A model generated the notes under the pieces. The model saw only the letters and a list, made by a program, of their open reading frames with translations, made no database searches and was not told where the DNA came from. Positions 62,401 through 64,000 of a DNA stretch of 64,000 bases are shown in pieces. The position numbers and the translations under genes are program-made. This DNA comes from Dipteris shenzhenensis (taxonomy: Eukaryota; Polypodiophyta; Polypodiopsida; Gleicheniales): NCBI GenBank assembly GCA_047967505.1, contig CM106538.1; one strand, given 5' to 3'. How positions within the stretch are numbered: the first letter of the stretch is position 1; the number at the start of each line of letters is the position of its first letter.

Positions 62401-63241
62401 CCTGAGCATGTGAGAGGAGGGGACGGACAGCCACTCTCACCATGTTCTGAAATTGTTGATGAAGCAAGTAGGCACTATTAACATGGAGCAAGCGATGACC
62501 AAAAAAAGGCATATCATCTGTCAGATGTGCTATTGATAATGTCAAGCATACTGGGAAATGATCAGATAGCAGGAGGGAGTGATCAATCCGCAATGTACAT
62601 GTGAAATCAGCATACTGCTGAGCATGCAGCAAATACCATCTGTCAAGTCGAGCCCAGTAATGATTAAAAGCATTGTGATGATATGTATAACCCATATCTG
62701 TGTCCCTTGTTGAGAGCCATAGATCTTCAGCATGCAGAGATGAGAGCATATCTTCCCAATGTCGGAACTCAGTGGGAATCATGTGAGAGCGATGAGTAGT
62801 ATTATCTTGGGAGGCAGGCGAATTGTTAAAGTCTCCACACAAAAAAGCATTGGAAAGCCATGGGTATTGTTTGAGGGAATCCCACATTTGAGCTCTAGTC
62901 GCAGAAGTTTGCGAGGCATAAACAGATGCTATTTCATAGAGAGTATCCTGCCAGGTGCACCTGATCACCATCCATCGACCCTGAGGATCATTGTGGGCCA
63001 CCGTGGGCTGTATATCATGTTTTACAAGCATGCAAACCCCCGAAAAGTGCATTGTACCAGCATAAAAAATATCATAACCAGCATAGTGGCCTTGCTGACC
63101 AGCCAAGAAATGTTGATTGTGTTCTTGTAAGGAGATCACATCGGGATGCATTCTATGTACATAATGCCAGAAGAGTCTCCACTTATTGGCATTGCAAAGA
63201 CCCTGAATATTGTATGTAATGCAAGTAATTGAAGTAGACAT
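59423..63241 (-). CDS. LINE-B2 ORF2: intact endonuclease/reverse transcriptase
   Basis: 1,272 residues without interruption. It performs target-primed reverse transcription: the APE-type endonuclease nicks DNA and the RT copies the element RNA. Endonuclease, residues 1 to about 235: CITYNIQGL at the start, LQEHNQH, IASVYASQ, CGDFNNSP (GDFN at about 136-139), RLDRWY, and SDHFP. A helical linker follows. RT: WDGLTVEFF, DWRPISLMPVIYKL, GFVPRR, QVDIAKAFDTVHWDF, SVRQGCPLS, and the catalytic YADD at about 705-708. C-terminal zf-RVT finger: CPRCSHPRETVPHLLWFC, C-X2-C-X7-H-X4-C, starting at about residue 1,151. Start chosen at 63,241 because the endonuclease motif begins directly after it. Plant L1 ORF2 is usually about 1,200-1,400 residues, so this looks complete. 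All catalytic motifs seem to be kept; activity is inference. Confidence 0.95.
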   Translation of the reverse strand: MSTSITCITYNIQGLCNANKWRLFWHYVHRMHPDVISLQEHNQHFLAGQQGHYAGYDIFYAGTMHFSGVCMLVKHDIQPTVAHNDPQGRWMVIRCTWQDTLYEIASVYASQTSATRAQMWDSLKQYPWLSNAFLCGDFNNSPASQDNTTHRSHMIPTEFRHWEDMLSSLHAEDLWLSTRDTDMGYTYHHNAFNHYWARLDRWYLLHAQQYADFTCTLRIDHSLLLSDHFPVCLTLSIAHLTDDMPFFGHRLLHVNSAYLLHQQFQNMVRVAVRPLLSHAQEDMDFAWISLAHRLQAVIQDYGRSYMENLRLKIKWAQSHKQQMDAISSHRQLTSSEQDSCAYAAHIIHQNDLRKLKKWQIRARMKPLLDKGCSSKAFFKSLHADRRKEDICRIKKADGTWTTSKSDLELQCSSHFQQLLSSRPDHLMQVNAARSQFLMHVQPIVSREQAHALEQPFMLSELEDALSHLRKSSSPGWDGLTVEFFRAFWGDLKITLLLMINHAWAEQSLPPSWKHGLVKLIPKKRLCETMADWRPISLMPVIYKLIAKMIVLRVRFLLQAGLHPRQYGFVPRRQITDNISNALLAIEYAKYSKQDVLILQVDIAKAFDTVHWDFISQTMQKLGFGSRLVHIIYWLYSHATAQCLLGGGLSRTWTMTRSVRQGCPLSSLLYAIATHPLLLHMDYLADTGQLHGLQIPGAQSFLAQAYADDSFFMPRNSQSDLSCLMHTLNDFGIAAGLHINFQKSKLLALKEADWHALFWPGHIISSFTIVRHLGYPIGWNITPQQQLKWVLQKINKKLEYWHLSTWPLHVRLRIVQSIIMAYVQFYLPLLPWSFKHLASYMSQAMEIFWKSKSLKKALRLLPMLSICSPKTHGGLNILNLQVHMLARKSTMIADFFQQNQPWAIMLAAMCGNMASHAYGHWITDHWEAVLSNFQGKIPGCPVSTAFLHDWKRILSYAKWTGASSHHGNSFRLESIHWSKVFASPLALQAPIKAYNLMKLGIRFVGDVVDQQGYTLSFPQACRTFSLGLHHRSIWRTLSIMMQPFVPVPPLFAQDRLMDWNLTSIPPATHTLSIHNLTSSKVYRFLLPQPWIDKHANTLWNLDRPLSWWQSRLMKIWKTKLPLKQRLFFWRCIVGAFSIGVKLAARRIASPFCPRCSHPRETVPHLLWFCPHSRTLITHVSHLLRLRFPSIRFGKLFWMFGCCSSQMSPLLLFFHWTRFWVLWTIWTQRLHSRMGQQFPQAYIFFRMSLKQSLHDSLAARDLDATCLEVFSTCF

Positions 63242-63288
63242 AAAAGATATGTACAGTCAAACCAAAAGGCAGAATAGAGTGTAAACTG

Positions 63289-64000
63289 TCAGGCCTCAGC
63301 CATGACATCAACATCCACCTGGGCTCCTGGATCATTAGCTCTATGGTCCTCATCATTATCACATACAGGGATGCCTCTTTTTAGCACATCAACCCACAGT
63401 TGAGAAGCAAGGCTGTCAGCAGGGGAAGAGGTCTGACCAGGGGTAGAAATTGAAGCATCCCAATGGCGAGATTGTAGTGGACGTGGTTTGAGAGCAAAAA
63501 CCTTTTTGGGTTGCTGCCAGGCACCCTGGGGAGAGACATGAGATTCTGAAATTTTGCCCTTACCCTTATCCTTTTGCTTAGCTGAAACCTGAAGTACATT
63601 TTCTTTGGAAGGGACAGATTTGAGAGCCACATCACCCAGTTTAGTAGGCATTGCCTTAGACCCCGAGGCATAAGTCGGAGGGGGAGTATTTTCTGGAGCA
63701 ATAGCTGTGGGAGGAAGCTGATGCAGAACTGCAGGACACTGTGAGGCTAAGTGGCCAAACTTATGGCATGTGAAACAAGCACCTGCAAAAACTCCCCATT
63801 TCAAGTCAAAATATTTTTCACCAAGGGGAACATCCTCCACTTCTACCGCAATGGAAGGAGGGGTGGGGTGATCTGTATCCCAAAGAATACAAAAGCGATT
63901 GCGATTACCCGAAGGGCGGGGTGGGCAAACAACTTGCCCCAAAGAGGCTGCCAAACTTGGTAACTCAGCCCTCATATAGTCTGGAAAATCCACCACCTCA
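63289..64000 (-). CDS. LINE-B2 ORF1: DUF4283-like/zinc-knuckle protein (partial)
   Basis: C-terminal 237 residues of ORF1, open to the window edge. It begins within the DUF4283-like region (EVVDFPDYMRAELPSLAASL), carries a CCHC knuckle CFTCHKFGHLASQC (C-X2-C-X4-H-X4-C), then a Pro/Ser/Lys-rich tail, and ends with an acidic segment VCDNDEDHRANDPGAQ and VMAEA at 63,289. Compared with LINE-B1 it has no frameshift. The role expected from the family is RNA binding and ribonucleoprotein formation with ORF2. Its start is outside the window. Confidence 0.9.
   Translation of the reverse strand, partial: EVVDFPDYMRAELPSLAASLGQVVCPPRPSGNRNRFCILWDTDHPTPPSIAVEVEDVPLGEKYFDLKWGVFAGACFTCHKFGHLASQCPAVLHQLPPTAIAPENTPPPTYASGSKAMPTKLGDVALKSVPSKENVLQVSAKQKDKGKGKISESHVSPQGAWQQPKKVFALKPRPLQSRHWDASISTPGQTSSPADSLASQLWVDVLKRGIPVCDNDEDHRANDPGAQVDVDVMAEA

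Larger units (their letters stand above)
59317..64000 (-). mobile_element. LINE-B2, apparently intact L1-like retrotransposon (runs off window)
   Basis: A minus-strand LINE with the T9 run at 59,317-59,325 as the 3' end, a roughly 100-bp 3' UTR, an uninterrupted ORF2 (59,423-63,241) and an ORF1 open to the window edge. The spacer between ORF1 and ORF2 is 47 bp. It is the only element in the window without visible lesions and so could be a recent or still active source copy. Confidence 0.95.

Overview
The window is nuclear DNA of a land plant with a large, repeat-rich genome. The only host gene with clear coding evidence is on the + strand: five exons of a plant-type cytosolic isoleucyl-tRNA synthetase (IleRS) at 30,579-43,860. 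They are separated by introns of 158 bp to 7.8 kb, and the flanking introns run at least to both window edges unless exons were missed. Fragments of a pentatricopeptide-repeat (PPR) gene of the kind hugely expanded in seed-free plants lie inside one LINE. Together these favour a fern or another seed-free vascular plant; a gymnosperm is not excluded.

Layout. 1-29.3 kb: an unbroken series of retroelements, nearly all on the minus strand: LINE-B0 fragment (1-442), LINE-A1 (493-5,566), LINE-C fragment (5,567-6,703), a 5.6-kb AT/TG-rich array (6,704-12,303), LINE-D (12,356-17,862), a 530-bp polypyrimidine tract, then a second retroelement group (18.39-29.28 kb) whose copies end in a small hairpin followed by (CT)n. 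One of these, F1, is split by a Ty1/copia element (21,713-27,555) with a perfect 5-bp target duplication. 29.3-44.6 kb: IleRS exons and introns, holding a solo LTR (32,818-33,826, perfect target duplication), copia fragments, a 131-bp tandem duplication and more (CT)n-tailed fragments. 44.6-64 kb: five minus-strand LINEs directly head to tail (B1, G, H, A2, B2), each poly(A) end joined to the 5'-truncated start of the next by a TG-rich spacer. B2 has an intact 1,272-residue ORF2 (endonuclease, reverse transcriptase, zinc finger) and an open ORF1 running off the window.

Two non-LTR systems coexist. LINE-A/B/C/D/G/H are plant L1-like: ORF1 (where present) has a DUF4283-like region and a CCHC knuckle, ORF2 has an APE endonuclease, RT and a C-terminal zinc finger, and the 3' end is poly(A). 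The E/F group has a YADD reverse transcriptase with a C-terminal region like the CR1/L2/Jockey side, an ORF1 resembling animal L1 ORF1p (coiled coil plus RRM-like segment), and a 3' hairpin with compensatory changes between copies followed by (CT)n.

The strongest candidates for something new are the head-to-tail LINE chains with (A)n(TG)n joints, including copies reduced to little more than a tail (44,574-44,678), and the hairpin/(CT)n family with an apparent ORF1-only member. All similarity statements come from reading the sequence and from knowledge of the families; no search was run.
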